NCBI RefSeq assembly: GCF_025370935.1
Contig: NC_133485.1
Span: forward strand, 14,988,195-15,052,194
Source: Choristoneura fumiferana
Taxonomy: Eukaryota > Arthropoda > Insecta > Lepidoptera > Tortricidae
Reading direction: 5' to 3'
DNA: 64,000 bases
Made by a program: the position numbers and the translations under genes. The notes below the pieces were generated by a model. It saw only the letters and a program-made list of their open reading frames with translations. It had not been told where the DNA came from and made no database searches. Shown in pieces: positions 42,700-55,639 of the stretch. Position 1 is the stretch's first letter, and the number at the start of each line of letters is the position of its first letter.

Positions 42700-44367
42700 T
42701 CAGGTACTTATCTTGTTCTAATAATAGCCATTCTCGTATATGTACCTATGTACTTATTTCGGGATCTCGGTAACGGCTTTAAAGATTTTGATGAAATTTG
42801 TTATGGGGTTTTAGGGGCTGAACAATCTGGTGTTATGATCTTATCTCGGCATTCGTGCTCGAATTTTATGGCGGATTGAGGTGAAAAAGGTTTGTAAAAT
42901 CACGTTTATTTGTTGACTTTACACTATGTTCATTGGGCACCAAGCAACATCAGAAACAAACGCAATCGATGCATTCTTGCCAATTTACTTAATTGACTAT
43001 ATGCATTTGTAAGTATATAAAGTATGGTACGTATGGAACTTAACAGTAAATCGAGATTTCATTTTAATTGCAAATTGTCTTGTAGGTACTACCTACTACT
43101 AAGGGTTCCCAAACTGTGCGATGCGATGCCCCGGGGCGTCCGGGGCGGGGCGTTGCGTAAGCTCTATGATTTAGTGTGATTTGTACAGGAACATTACAGT
43201 GCCACTACAAAAAACAGCGACACATGTACCTAGATTATAATTATCTACTTAGAGCTACTAACAAACTTCTATTTTAAAAGCTTTTATTTAGGTAACTGGC
43301 CCTGTTTCTTGTTGTTGTTTTTTTAGGTCAATTCTTTGACCCATTTCCACATGTCGGATTGACTTGAAATTTGGTAAACATAATGTAAGTTGGATGACAA
43401 TGAAAGTACTGCTAACAAAAAACGCTTGCATTAAAAATTATTTTTTAACAGAAACTTATCTTTTATGAGGGCATCGTAAAACAATTGTCACTTTTAAAGA
43501 GAGTTGCATGCCGCTTTAAAAGTTTGGGAAACCGAGATAAACATTTTAAACTCTAACCTTAGGCCTTTTAGCTTGTAAATAAATAAGCATAATGGTGAAG
43601 CAAGTATTAAGCATGCTGGTAGATAATTACGTATTTTGTATTGAATCCCAGCAATTATCAGTGATTTAAGCCTTTCGTTGGTCTGTAAATTACAGTCCAC
43701 ATCCACGACTTAGCAAGTATTTAAATTTGAGTAATCAAAATTTACAAATGGAGTTACCATGATTTCATTGTTTGTTGAATTCTCAAAAATAACGTTGTGC
43801 TTTTCACTTTCGGTGCATGAGGGACACCCGTGAAATTTTTAAGCCAGTTAGCAGTTGAGATCTTGTTACTGTTGTTGTTTAATGTCGGAAGACAGGGTAT
43901 ATTAATATTTATATATATATTAATTAATAATTCAAATAAATAAAAACAAAAAAAAAACATTTTCAGTGGTCTGAAACTCTGTTAATGTTCTGTGATCTGT
44001 ATTTTGATTTTTATTTAGAGCATATTTAAGGCAGCGGGTTTTTTTTTAATACAATCATTATGTAGTGGCCGGCATGCAGCCATATCATGATTTTCTCTAG
44101 TCTCACAAAACGAATTTCAATCGAGCATTTAGAGATCAATGGTTCGATGGTACCACTGCCAGACCGTTGCTGATTAAAGCTAGTGGTAAAGAATGTAGCA
44201 AGTTACCCTCATGATTTTAAGGTACACTTTATTTTGGCTAGTGATTGGAGATACTCATCAAAAACTTATGACGCTTAGGTTCAAGGTTATTTCTAAGGAG
44301 TTCCTTCTCAAACTCTTTAACGAATAACTTCTCTAGTTAGAGTATCATTTGATGTCTAAGCTACATC
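42700..44367. other. Intergenic region upstream of second IR gene
   Basis: Dispersed-repeat remnants at 42710-42870, a short GC-rich patch at 43125-43160, otherwise AT-rich. No gene recognised. Confidence 0.4.
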
Positions 44368-47300
44368 ATGAATTTATACACCATATTAATATTATGGCTC
44401 TCTATACTGTTAGAAGGGATACATTCAAGACATAATGTTAATAAATTCATAATAAGCTACGTTGAAAATGAGCGAATACCATCAATGGTGGTATTTAACA
44501 ATGTTTGTTGGAAGAAGAGTGAGTTTTCTAATAAAACCAAGTACTTATAGTTATAGGCAGCCCGGACTCAGGACTCTACAACTATCATACTCAAATTAAG
44601 CTGTATTGTAGTGTTTGAGTTGTGATAGTTGAGTGTGTAGTCTGTCGATTTATTAGGACGTGGAGGAGGGACACCATACAAATGTCGCCCCTTGTGGTAT
44701 CTTGCACCTTTGTTCTTCTTCCGGTGCCCTCTACTATCGGAGGTCGGCGATCATTAGGACTATCCTTACTTTAGAGACTGGCCGCTCGAAAGAGGGACCT
44801 GGTGCTAATTATGAACCAGTTTCTAAGGTTTATTAACCAGGAGGTACGTCTACGGCCAGGTGGTCTGCGGCCTTGTATCTTTCCCTGGATAATAAGCTAA
44901 AGCAGACCATACTCGTCATTACGCATTATATGCCCAATATACAACAGCTTCCTCTGTTTTATGATACGTATAGAAATAGAAATAGAAATAGAAGACATTT
45001 ATTCACGTTCACAAAGACACACAAATACAACCAAACTAAAAAACAACAGCAAACACAAATAAAACAAAAAAAAAAGAAATACAAAATTAAAATATTTGAT
45101 CACTTCCAAGCTTTTATTCATTCTCCGCAATTCCGCTTCATTCTTTACTCGATCCGTCCATGATATCTTTAACATTCTTGCACCTTTGGTAGCGGCGAAA
45201 AAAGTAAAGGATTGTAACAGGTATATTGATAATGTTCCTGCACAAAGTGACACCAGAATCAACCAATTCCCTAATATTACTCGGAAATCTTCAGGTGTAA
45301 AAGTAAACTTGATGAAGGAGTTGGCAGAAGTTGGTATCAGGTCAGCGTCATCGGCATCATCGAAGACTTCGCTTCACGACACCACTTTGCTCCTGGTGAC
45401 AGATCTCGACTGCCCTGGAGTTGAAGAGATGTTTGTTAATGTAAGTATGCAAAAACCCGACTGCCTTAAAAAAAACTTTAATTGAAAATTAAAAAGGAAA
45501 AACAAGGCTAGGTACTTACTTCTAATCCTTCTTCAAGAGTTGGGACTTACTTAAGATCCAATAAAATCGTGACCAGCTCTTATTCCCAATAATGCGTCCC
45601 GACTTTTGAAGTTTGTAGGTACTTATCTGAGTTCTGGACTCACGCTAGACGGAACCACTTTTCTATGCAAGTAATTACATGATTCCCGGTGGTCTAGCTG
45701 GTATGCCACCTCCTCTGCTGCATTAAGCTTCTTCAAATCATGACCAGCTGAATAATTCTTAGTACCTAATGGGTCCCGACTGTTGAACTTTAACGTAGCT
45801 ACTTAACAGATCGAGTTCTCCCACCGACTTGTATTCTTCTTTTTAATATTTTTTAAGGCAGTCGGGTTTTTTGATATTTTTAATTTATTCTTTTATTTAC
45901 ATTTTACTTTAACAGGCAACTCGTCATGACCTACACAAACTGCCGTACCGCTGGCTGGTCCTCACCAGTTCTCCAATAGAGACGGCATCACCCTGGTGGC
46001 ACCATTTCCTGGTCAACAGTGATCTGGTGGTAGCTGAATTTGATGGAGAACGCTTTGAAATGACTGAAGGTATTGTCCCGTGACACAGAATTAGCTTACA
46101 ATAATTAAAATTGCAAATACAGGAAGTGGAATGTCTGAATAATAATAATGATATGGAAATAACAGGTAGTAATAGTAAGTAACTAGTCTAAAATGGAAGA
46201 GCGAAGATCAACGTGGTCACCATCGAGCAGGGGGCTATTTTTTTTAAAGCTGTGAAAATACAGCTAGGAAACTACATATTTTGTATTTACTAGTACTTTT
46301 TGTTTGCAACAACGTTAATCTCACTAATACTGGTACCTACGATATGGTAGCCTTGACATCTAGAGATTTAGTAGAGTAAGTCCTACTTACGTCTCCCGAA
46401 TGAATACTTTATAGGTCAAGCCAGACGAGTGTAATTTTTTGAGTTGTGAAGAATCGCGAAATTTTGGTTTTCCGAGATCGTAAATAATATACTGTATCCC
46501 TATATGTACTGTAGTCTTTGATAACATATTTTGCTTTTTTCCTTTCTTTTTACTTGTGTAGGGTCATGTGTCCAACACTGAAACTTAGGTACGCAGTGAA
46601 ACATTGCGATATTTCTAAATTGCCAAGTTGCCAGATCGTGCACTATATCACGTAAGGAAGGACATCCTGGAGAACCCCCCACTGTCCTCCAGTTTGCATC
46701 GGCGTCACGTGGAGGAACACGTGTCTAAGGAGCTTTTTCAGTATTACTGGCACAAAAGTAAAGTAAAGTAGTATTTTTAGCATTTTTTGTAGATTTTTCA
46801 TTAAATTATGGTTAGAAATTTAATATATTTGATACTTTCTTAACATTAAACATATTTCGTAAATTATCGTGGACTAGATTGCGTATTAAAGTGACACAAT
46901 TTAGCAGGAAAATACCTTAGGTAGTCAACAATGAAACATTTACGCATGGGATATTTAATGAGGCTAAAGTAATTAAAGTTAAAGTAATTAAAACTGTTTC
47001 GATAAAAATAATAATAATAATAAAGGGGAAATAATAAGTGCAGCGACTAAAGTTTTATTTAGCATCCGCAACGCACCATCTGTTTTTGTATGTACCTAAG
47101 CAACGGGTTAAGCTTAGCGGGTTAGCTTCTATTAAAATAATATGCCATCTTTTTACATTACCAGCAAATTATGCAAGATCGAGCGACAATTTATGAATAA
47201 CAAATAATGTAACTCGGCTACCGATAAATATATTATCTTCAAAATTGATGATTTGGCGACTAATATTGTAAGTCAGCTACTTTATTTATTTTTGAGATTC

Positions 47301-50300
47301 AAATGTCTACTAATTTAGTCAAAATCAATCTCCAATAAAGAGCATCGTAAATAATGAGTTAGCAACAAAATTAATAATTCGTCTTCTTTTTTTAATGAAA
47401 ATTAGCAACAAATCTCGAGGTGCGCTGCGCGGGAAAGAGACCGGCTGGCCCGCCAATGAGCGCGCTGCATACAGAATACCGCAACGAGTCGCATGTATTA
47501 ATTTACAATTAGACACGATTTAGAAGTTCTCGAATTCTTTAACAAAATACACTCATTCCATAATAAGTAGGTTCGTTCGTTACCTTTTGAACATAAGAGT
47601 AATAGAGTAATAAAAAATAGAAGCCCCGCTATCATAGCGGTTGACTTTCTGGCGGGCCGCTTGCCTTGATATACAATACAACACAGAAGAAATGATAGGT
47701 TCGGTCGTTGCCTTTTACACCTCAAAGCACAAAATAGAAGCCCCGCCGTAGCGGAGCTTCATCGACTTTCTGGTGGACCGCTTTCGCCTTGATATATAAC
47801 ACAGAAGAAATTATAGGTTCGTTCGTTGCTTTTTATAGCTCAGAGCAGAAAATAGAAGCCCCGCCATAGCGTACATAGCTTACATAAGTACCTACTGTAA
47901 AAAATTCGGACTTCTATCCGTCAAAACAAAAAAAAATGAGATTTGGAATTTTATGTGTTTCATTGTTGGACACTGGCCTACTCGTTTTCCATGACGAGTG
48001 GCACAAAGTGGAGTTTTGTATAAAACCAAATGCATCAAAAATTACGCGACTCTCAACTCAAAAAAAAAATACGCTCGTCTGCCATGGATTTACAGTTCAC
48101 AAGCCGTCCCCAACCGGTTCTCTTGTCTTGACTCCGCGCGGATCCTTCAACGGAGTCCTAACCGATGTGCGGCCGCACCGGGAGCTGTACCGAAGGCGCC
48201 GAGACCTGCTCGGAACCTCTCTGATCATGACCAACACCATACAGGACAGCAACGCGACGAAATTCCATCTCGTGCAGGAAGACAGACTGTAAGGAAACTT
48301 GTTCAAAAACATTAGAACGTAAAATTAACATTCTGAATTTTTTCAAATTTTTCCACCCAACAGTTTAGATTTTAGGTTACGCTCGATTTCAATGAAAATT
48401 TACACTTTAAAGTTGAATATTTCGCAAACAGGTCACTGAATAGAAAAAATATCTTAACAACCCGCAATGGTTTTAAAAGACCTATCCAACGATACCCCAC
48501 AATATAGGGTTAGTCGAGGAAGGTAGGTAACCTAAAAAAAAAAATTTTTTTTTATCACTGTCGGCGTGACTGATATGTATTTTCATGTCAAATTACAGCT
48601 TTCTAGTACTAACGGTCTCTGAGCTTACCCGCGGACAGACAGACGGACGGACATGGCGAAACTAAGGGTTTCTGGCTGACTACGGAACCCTAAAAACACA
48701 GTCAAATTGAGAATCTCATTTTTTAAGTCGGCTAAAAAATAAACTTAACATTAGGTACTTACCTACACCAAACAATCAAGTCTACACTATACTTTCAAGA
48801 TTATTGACCCGTACAAACATGCAGATTAGATAAAAGCTTGTAAAAAACGTACTTACTTTCTTTTGAAATCGTATTATGTTTCCAGTGACCTTCATAACGA
48901 TTTTATAAGCAAGAACAGCTGGACTTTAGGCAAGTTAGGATTGTTGATGCTGAATGCGACTCCAAAAGCCGTCTTTAACTACCGATACGGATACGTCCAC
49001 AAGGGGGAATGGACAGGCCAGATCAGAGACCTCATGGACAACAAAGCAGAAATTGGTAAGAGCTTTATTGCTTCACTGGTACTACCACTACCAAAGAATT
49101 CTTAGAAAGTCAAGCTATTAAACTATTAGCTCGTTGAAGTGGCAAGGGCAGGCCATATAGCATGGAGAACAGATGGCCGTTGGGGCCGAAAAGTTCTCGA
49201 AACGAGACCGCGAATCGGCAAGCGGACCGATGACCTGACTGACCTGATTAAAGCCGCGGGTTTACGGTGGATGTGGCCACTTTTAACCGAAGCAACTGGA
49301 GGTTTACGGGGAAGGCCTATGTCGAACAGTGGATGTCCTAACGGCTGATATGATGGTGGTGATGATAAACATTGACGTTTCTAAAATGAAGTAAGTATTC
49401 TTGGCAATTTAAGTAAGCAATTTGTTATTCAAATTTAGGTCTAGGTTATTCTTGTCTAACTTATTAACAGAGGATGAACTTTTTTCCAGGAACTAACATC
49501 GGTATAACCTCGCAACGCCTCGAGGCGGTCTCTTTCATCGATAACCTGGACAATTGCAGGGTTCTCTTCATTTTCCGAAAGCCTGGTCTTTCCTACACCA
49601 GCAATATATACTTCCTTCCTTTCTCTTCTGGTGTTTGGATAGCCACTGCTGTTTCAGCTGCTATGGCAGCCTTGGCTCTGTACTTGAGTGTGAGATTGAC
49701 TGAAAAGAATCCAGTATCGTTAGGTGATGCCTTTCTATTGGCCGTGAGTGCGGTGGCACAACAAGGCAGCGAATTGCAGTACAAAAAATTATCAGGTAGG
49801 CTAAGGCCAGGACGAACTTTGTAGATTTTTATCAAATAAGATAGGAAACGAACAAGTAATTAACCTTGATAAGTACTAGCACCACCACTCGCCCAACACC
49901 CGCAACACCAGACTATTGCAATGAGGGCTATCGTTTTTTGTCTCACTAGATGGCGCACTGTTGCGTGAGGTTTTTAAGTATGGCTTTCAAAGTCTGTTAT
50001 TACGGGCGTGAAAACAAAGTTTAGATTAAAATCATATTTAATACACCTTAAAACCGTACCATAAAAATATCGAGCATGCCACAGTGTTGCATAGTCCCCG
50101 TTTTGTTCGGAAAAAAGGAAGGACAAAGGTTTCCGAAAGACAAAACTGTCTCAATACACAGACATTCATTGACCCGGAACGCATATTTGCCATAATTAAT
50201 TTCAGATATTGCAAAATATTCACAAAATTATTCTAATTATAAATAAACCCGCGTAGCTCACCCAAAAACTATGAGATTTGACATTTCGGAGACCTCACGC

Positions 50301-53300
50301 TACACTAGCGCCTCTAGTGGCGAATTCATACGCGATAGCCCTCATTACTGTCCAGTCTTCAGAGTTAAGATTAAAGTCATGTGCCAGTTAAATATTTTAC
50401 CAGCAGTCTTTTCTTCACGCCGGGGTACGGTAGCGTAAGCATTGCTGCTTGGTGGTTATTAGGGGGTAAGAAGGTGATAACGATCCGGATAGACCTTGCC
50501 TAAGATCCTGAGATCCATATACCATCAGCAATACCTGCAGTACCTAAGATTAGCTTGACCCTTGAAGGAATTTTCATAAACTCCGTCGAAATTCCATGTC
50601 TATTATCTATAGAAGTAGCCTCTATGCAAAAATTTTAGCTTTCTAAGTCCAAGGGCGTTGAGGAGTGAGTGAGCCAGGACTTTTCTTTTTTTAAACCCCC
50701 GACGCGAAAAGCCTGTTATAAGTTTGACCGCTATGTTGTCTGTGGAACCGTAGCTCTTAAACGGGTGGCCCGATTTGAATGAGGTTTTTTTAATATGAAA
50801 GCAGGTTTTCTAGCGATGGTTCTTAGACATGTTTTATCAAAATCGATTCTTGAATCCGACTCCTTTATTGACTCCGGTTCTTTCGAGCGATTATTAATTT
50901 GTCTATGTCCGGCCCGGCTCGGTTCGGTCCTCAGGTTCGGTCGGTACCAAGGTCAATGTACTGAACTGAAGTAACGATTCGTTTCGTCTTTTTGATGTTG
51001 AAAAATTCGTTGTATTTTTTAAAGAACTATGAGCTACTTTGAGTACCTACTAGTTTTCTGTTTGAAGCTTGATAACAGTGTTAAAATGGCAGTGTGTGCT
51101 GATATTTTCAAAATAAATACATACATACATACATGCTGGCTTTATAGCGAGCGAGCGATTATTTGTTTTGTAGCTATAATAGCCTGCCTGGCTAGTGATT
51201 CGAAACAATATTATGATTGAAATTCTGTGCCATAAGACCTATTTTTCGCTGCCATTTTTGCATAATATTTCGTGAAATTAAGCGTCGCTCGCTCCGGTCA
51301 TTAATATAATTGTGTTTTAATTCTATCTCATTTCTTTCCAATATAACCGAGCGAGTAGACCGAGTATCGACGTAGGTACCGGCTCACTCATCGCCCGGCC
51401 AAACGTAATAAGATCCGATCCGATGCGATCCGAGCCGAGAGCGAAAGCGAGCGAGTGAGTGTGACGGCGATCACGAGCCGCTCGATCCGGCCGGACTTGG
51501 TCGGAGTTAGTTACTCCGGAGTCGATAAGATTTGAAAGGAGTCATTAAGGGATTCGGATCCGCTTGAGGATCTGACTCTTTTGAATCTTCAGATCCGGAT
51601 TTACCCATCTCTAAGGTGAATGCAATTTTTCCTAAAGCTTATACTATATGAGCTGGAACCCACGTTTCCTTTCTTGAAAGGCTGCAAGACTAACTCCTAG
51701 GCTACCATCATTTTGTTTTTCACCAGCCCGTATAATCCAATGGGTAACCTTTGCGACCCTGATGGCTCTTTACGCCGCTTACGCTGCCAAAATTGTGGTG
51801 CTCCTCCAGGCACCTTCAAACTCCATCAACAACTTGGCACAGCTGGCAAAATCGAAAATTACACTGGCGGCTCACGATGTGGACTACAACAACTTTATAT
51901 TTAAAGTAAGGACAATTCTTTATATACTATCATTAACTCTTCAAGCGCCATGTTAGCTGGCGCGCGCGCACGCCTGCGGGTGCGGGTACAGGCCCTATAC
52001 CACGAAGTGCAAAACAAGAACTTCGTATGTTGCCTTCCCGCTGACGCTTATGTGCGATACGAACTTCCATTTGCGAGTTTCGTGGTAACCCGGTACCCTT
52101 CGCACGACGCAACGCGTGCACTTTGCGCTGCTCACGCTATTTTTCAATAGGTATCCACCCGCTCCGTGCAAACCGCGTCACAATTAAATATGTTTCTGTA
52201 CAGGGAGCTACGGACCCATTACGTAAAGCCATTGCTAAGAAAGTCGATCCAGAGCAAGGTCAGAGACCATTCTACAGTTTAGCTGAAGGCGTTGAACGAA
52301 TACGGAAGGTACTTTGTATCAATGTTTGTGGCACTGTGTCTATGGATGGGAAGGGGATTAACATTTTTCTTTCTGAGGCACGTGCCCCACCGCCTACGAT
52401 GAACGATACCTAGATACGAGTTGGTTAGCTGCGAGATATGAGATTGTGACCACCGTTTGTTCTCTGCGTGAGTTCTGACTACGTTTTGAGCATCGCTGAG
52501 AGATTTTTGCCTTTGATAGTTCTTGTTACCGCGACAAACTAAAGGAGAGAGAGTTCACGCCGATTCCAATGGCGAATGAGTTGACAATGGATCCAATGGC
52601 GTTAGGCGTGGGCGAAGAGGCTCCTCATCCGTGGCCCGCGGTTTGAGTTGCCTCGCGCCTTAAAAAACTGTCACTAAGTAAATATGGGGTGCCTTCTCAG
52701 GACCTCGCAAAATATATCTTGCCCACGCCAAATTTAAGGTCCTGTACCACCACTGTATCTATACTTATCGTGATTCACTTCCTCGTAAGCGGTGGAACAA
52801 GTGCCTCAATTCTTACGTTGTAACGTAGCATTCAAAACCAACTTAACGCATTCTAGGAACAGTTCGCTTTCCACGTAGTGACAGACCCGGCGTATCGTCA
52901 AGTGGAGAAGACATTCTTCGAAAGTGAGAAGTGTGATCTAGTGGAAATAGACTATGCCGGGTATAAAAAATTATATATACCTGCCTACAAGCATTCTCCC
53001 TACCTGGAACTTTTTAGAGTCGTGTAAGTACAATCCAAAGTTTAAATTTCTCCACGATGTTCTCATGCCTATGCGCTTGAGATACTCCAACACAGTCCTT
53101 CCATCGCTTGCTGAGAGTTCCCCTGGCCCTTTTTATTGTGGAGTGCACGTAAAAATTGTCCTAACAGCCCTGTCGTCCCCCATCCTGTCCAAGTATCCTG
53201 CCGACATTTGAATATATAGAGTGAATGAAAAATTGGCTCCTTTCGGATAAGCCAGCCTTAAAACCTAGCTGACTATACTTAATCCTTTTCTTTGCAGATA

Positions 53301-54821
53301 TAAGCAAATACGTGAAGTAGGCATCAAGTCAGCAATAAATTCCCGCTTAGAAGCTGGCAAGCCTTCTTGTAAGGTTCGTGTACTTTAATTTACGTTAGTC
53401 GTCCATTAGGTATCCGTCCAGTCAGCGCCGGCCCTGGGGTAAAGAAAGAGGAGCGGTCGCTCTCGGCGCCAGATGGTACGAGTATGGTGCCATTTTCCAG
53501 TTTCCAGTGCAAAATTAAACCATGATGGTGCTGTGTTTTTTGATAGGCGCCAAAGCGGTTTAGATAATTTCGCTCTACCTTTATCGGCTAGAGCCGGCAT
53601 TGCATCCAGCCGAGTCAACGGTAGGAGAGCAACGTCATAGCATTTCTTCGAATATCCCGCTATGTCTACACAGTGTTTGGTCAATATGTTACCTGTGATG
53701 CCTCTGAAGCGTGGTAAGGTCACGCCATTTAAGGAGGCCTAAAGACCACTCAAAGAGCATAGAAAAGGCTAATGCTAGGAGTTTCATTGTGAGATCGAAC
53801 CAGACATGAGGAGGTCCGTAGGAGAACCAAAGTAGGCCACATTATTACATTTAAGTGGCAGTATACTTAGCTCCAGCAGACTCCCGCAACCCAGCAGTCC
53901 ACTTTCTGATGGTCCTAACAACGCTGCGTCTTCTGGTACAAGATCGCCACTCTAGAACACATTGGCTCCCATCGGTCATCAATTCTTCGAGCAATGTGCC
54001 CGCCTACTACAGCTTAAGATTGGCAGATCGGGCTCGTTTGGTTGGTAGCCGTCAAGAGAGCGAGAGGGATGATAGGCTGTGCTACTTAGTTGCTTTTTCA
54101 TTTTGGTTCTTCTGTGAACTTCCTCTTTCTGGTTTGATCTCGCAGAGAAACTCCAACCATAGTCCGTTGGATGTAGGATGCGGTCGGTACAAGACCGGTC
54201 AGTGCTTTTCTTTAGTGAAGGCAGTGGGGGAGGAGGGTGACAACCACGATCTGTCATTTTGTCGCTTATCCTATTTAAAAAGTGGGCCAAGGCATGACTC
54301 GCCCGGGGTGCCTAGATGCCTAAGGCCGGCCCTGGAGGCCTAGGTATTTATTAATTACTTAAGGTGTTCCAGAATACTGTGGCGATGTTCATCAGTGTTG
54401 GCGTGATGGAAATGCGTTCAGTTATGCTCTCCATGGTGTACGGGGTTGCGATAAGCGCCGCTGTTGCTTTAGTGGAGATCCTCGTGTTCCATGTGTAAGA
54501 AAATTTTATAAGTATTTACCAATAAATAACACGGTGTTAAAATGAACTCGGAATAGGTATTGAGTACGGAATATTCTGTGAATTTTAAACATCAGGTTCC
54601 CTTCCGTTATTTATTTATCAACCTTGAGTAGTACTGAAAACTGAAAAACAAGGGTGTTCTGTTCGTATAAATAAATTTAAGTATCCAAGACAGGTCGAAA
54701 TATCATCCCGTATTGATAATACCTGCGTGTACTTTGTACTGTTTTACTCTAATTTTTAATTTCACTTCCTTTTCCCAGGCAACGCTATCGTCGGAATAGC
54801 AAATTATCAGGCGAAACTTAG
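44368..54821 (+). CDS. Ir75: Ionotropic receptor, IR75 clade (second of tandem pair), 12 exons
   Basis: Predicted 603-aa paralogue of the gene at 15690-39206. Exons: 44368-44518, 45295-45440, 45916-46069, 48096-48288, 48886-49055, 49490-49795, 51727-51905, 52204-52308, 52857-53023, 53298-53373, 54373-54494, 54779-54821; phases join in frame to a TAG. Signal peptide about aa 1-20 (MNLYTILILWLSILLEGIHS). Shared landmarks with the first gene: a Cys-Trp pair at the end of exon 1, LPYRWL in exon 3, EDRL at the end of exon 4, GYVHKGEWTGQI in exon 5, Arg281 (TSQR), M1 about 319-339, pore DAFLLAVSAVAQQGS about 351-365, M3 ending AYAAKIVVLL, SEKCDLVEIDY in S2, M4 about 563-590. Exon 4 is 87 bp shorter than in the first gene. 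Exon 6 corresponds to exons 6-8 of the first gene, and exons 10-11 to its exon 12. Expected role: olfactory channel subunit (family inference). Confidence 0.87.
44940..45100. repeat. Simple A-rich/GAAATA repeat, LINE-tail-like
   Basis: GAAATAGAAATAGAAATAGA at about 44975 followed by ACAAAGACACAC and an A-run, inside intron 1 of the second IR gene. Confidence 0.5.
47568..47880. repeat. Tandem repeat, ~120-bp unit, 2.6 copies
   Basis: TAGGTTCGTTCGTT-type starts at 47568, 47696 and 47813. Each unit includes AAAATAGAAGCCCCGC; the first two continue into GACTTTCTGG and the CTTGATATA segment. Confidence 0.75.
48380..48700. repeat. Dispersed repeat in intron 4 of second IR gene
   Basis: GACAGACAGACGGACGGACA and GACTACGGAACCCTAAAAA belong to the GGGTTCCGTA family (reverse). 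Confidence 0.65.
49135..49365 (+). mobile_element. RTE-type LINE 3' end in intron 5
   Basis: ARAGHIAWRTDGRWGRKVLE and TRPRIGKR are in frame; it ends with GGAAGGCCTATGTCGAACAG and a degenerate ATGATGG tail. Confidence 0.75.
49918..50347. mobile_element. TIR element, ~430 bp, in intron 6
   Basis: AATGAGGGCTATCG and CGATAGCCCTCATT form the ends; GATGGCGCACTGTTGCGTGA and CACGCTACACTAGCGCC pair further in. Confidence 0.75.
50694..50850. repeat. Dispersed repeat, 250-435 family
   Basis: AAACCCCCGACGCGAAAAGC and TTTCTAGCGATGGTTCTTAG match 250-420. Confidence 0.7.
50845..51565. mobile_element. Large imperfect palindrome with GAGCGAGCG content
   Basis: ATCCGACTCCTTTATTGACT at about 50855 pairs with the reverse GGAGTCATTAAGGGATTCGG near 51538. 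It lies in intron 6 of the second IR gene. Confidence 0.55.
51950..52155 (+). mobile_element. GC-rich element carrying a nested hairpin, copy C
   Basis: GCGCACGCCTGCGGGTGCGG left, GACGCAACGCGTGCACTTTG right, hairpin at about 51998-52092. Located between exons 7 and 8 of the second IR gene. Confidence 0.7.
53410..54340. repeat. Repeat-filled intron 10 of second IR gene
   Basis: 53490-53590 resembles 24785-24910. 53760-53870 holds an RTE-type LINE remnant (LGVSL.DRTRHEEVRRRTKV). GCCGGCCCTGG occurs near both ends (53427 and 54323). No gene seen. Confidence 0.5.
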
Positions 54822-54918
54822 TCCAAACTAGTGCGAAGGCGAGATACGACCGCCGTATTGTCTAAGGCGCTGATGTTCGCGATCACATCCTCAATATCTT
54901 TCTATCTACTCTCAACTT

Positions 54919-55179
54919 AGAGCGTTTTCATATTATCCAATCCGATATCGGCATAGGACGACGATACGATAGCGGGGCAAGTAAAATGTATGAAATATGT
55001 ACCTGTTACCGATATGTTGGCGGCACCATCGGACGCCCGTGGGCTGTCGGACGATAATGTTTGTATGTATGCCATGCGTGTATGGAAGGCAAGATATGTG
55101 AAAACAGCACAGTCGGCTTTCAGGTATCGTCTATCGTCGTCCGATACCGATATCGGATCGGATAATGTAAAAACGCTCT
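54919..55179. mobile_element. TIR MITE 97 bp after the second IR stop codon
   Basis: AGAGCGTTTTCATATTATCC pairs with the arm ending GATAATGTAAAAACGCTCT; CCGATATCGG lies on both arms. Confidence 0.8.
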
Positions 55180-55389
55180 TATACCATGTGACATCAGAAA
55201 GAAATGGTGAAAATGATTGTGATTTCAAGTGCGTTAGAGACAATAAGGCTTTTAGTCTAGACAGGGCTATCTAAATAATCGTGAAATTATTTATGTAGGA
55301 AGCAAGTTGAAGGTGGGTGGCATACTTACTTCATAGATCAAGATCACAGAACGAATAATTAGAGTTAGTCCTATCATAAAAGTCATCAT

Positions 55390-55500
55390 CGCCATCTTAT
55401 CAGTCGTAGGACGTCCACTGTAGGACATGTATGCTTTCCCTATAGACCTTCGTTGCTTCGGTTGGAAGCGACCGCATCCACTGTGAACTCGCGAATCCTG
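55390..55500 (-). mobile_element. RTE-type LINE 3' end remnant (minus)
   Basis: GTAGGACGTCCACTGTAGGA and TTCGGTTGGAAGCG match 36548-36620. Confidence 0.65.
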
Positions 55501-55639
55501 ATTCAGAATCAGAGTAGGTACCTAGGTAATGTTATATTTTACCCGAAGGGAGATAACAAGAGGATAGGTCCGGCTGGGTACTTCGTAGTGTAATTAATTA
55601 TTTATTAATTGTAAACAATATATAAAAAGCTACATTAGA

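Noticed and set aside
47936..48292. 118-aa ORF taken as a separate gene
   Set aside because: Only its 3' part (48096-48288) is coding, as exon 4 of the second IR; the start Met lies in intron sequence before a TTTACAG acceptor.
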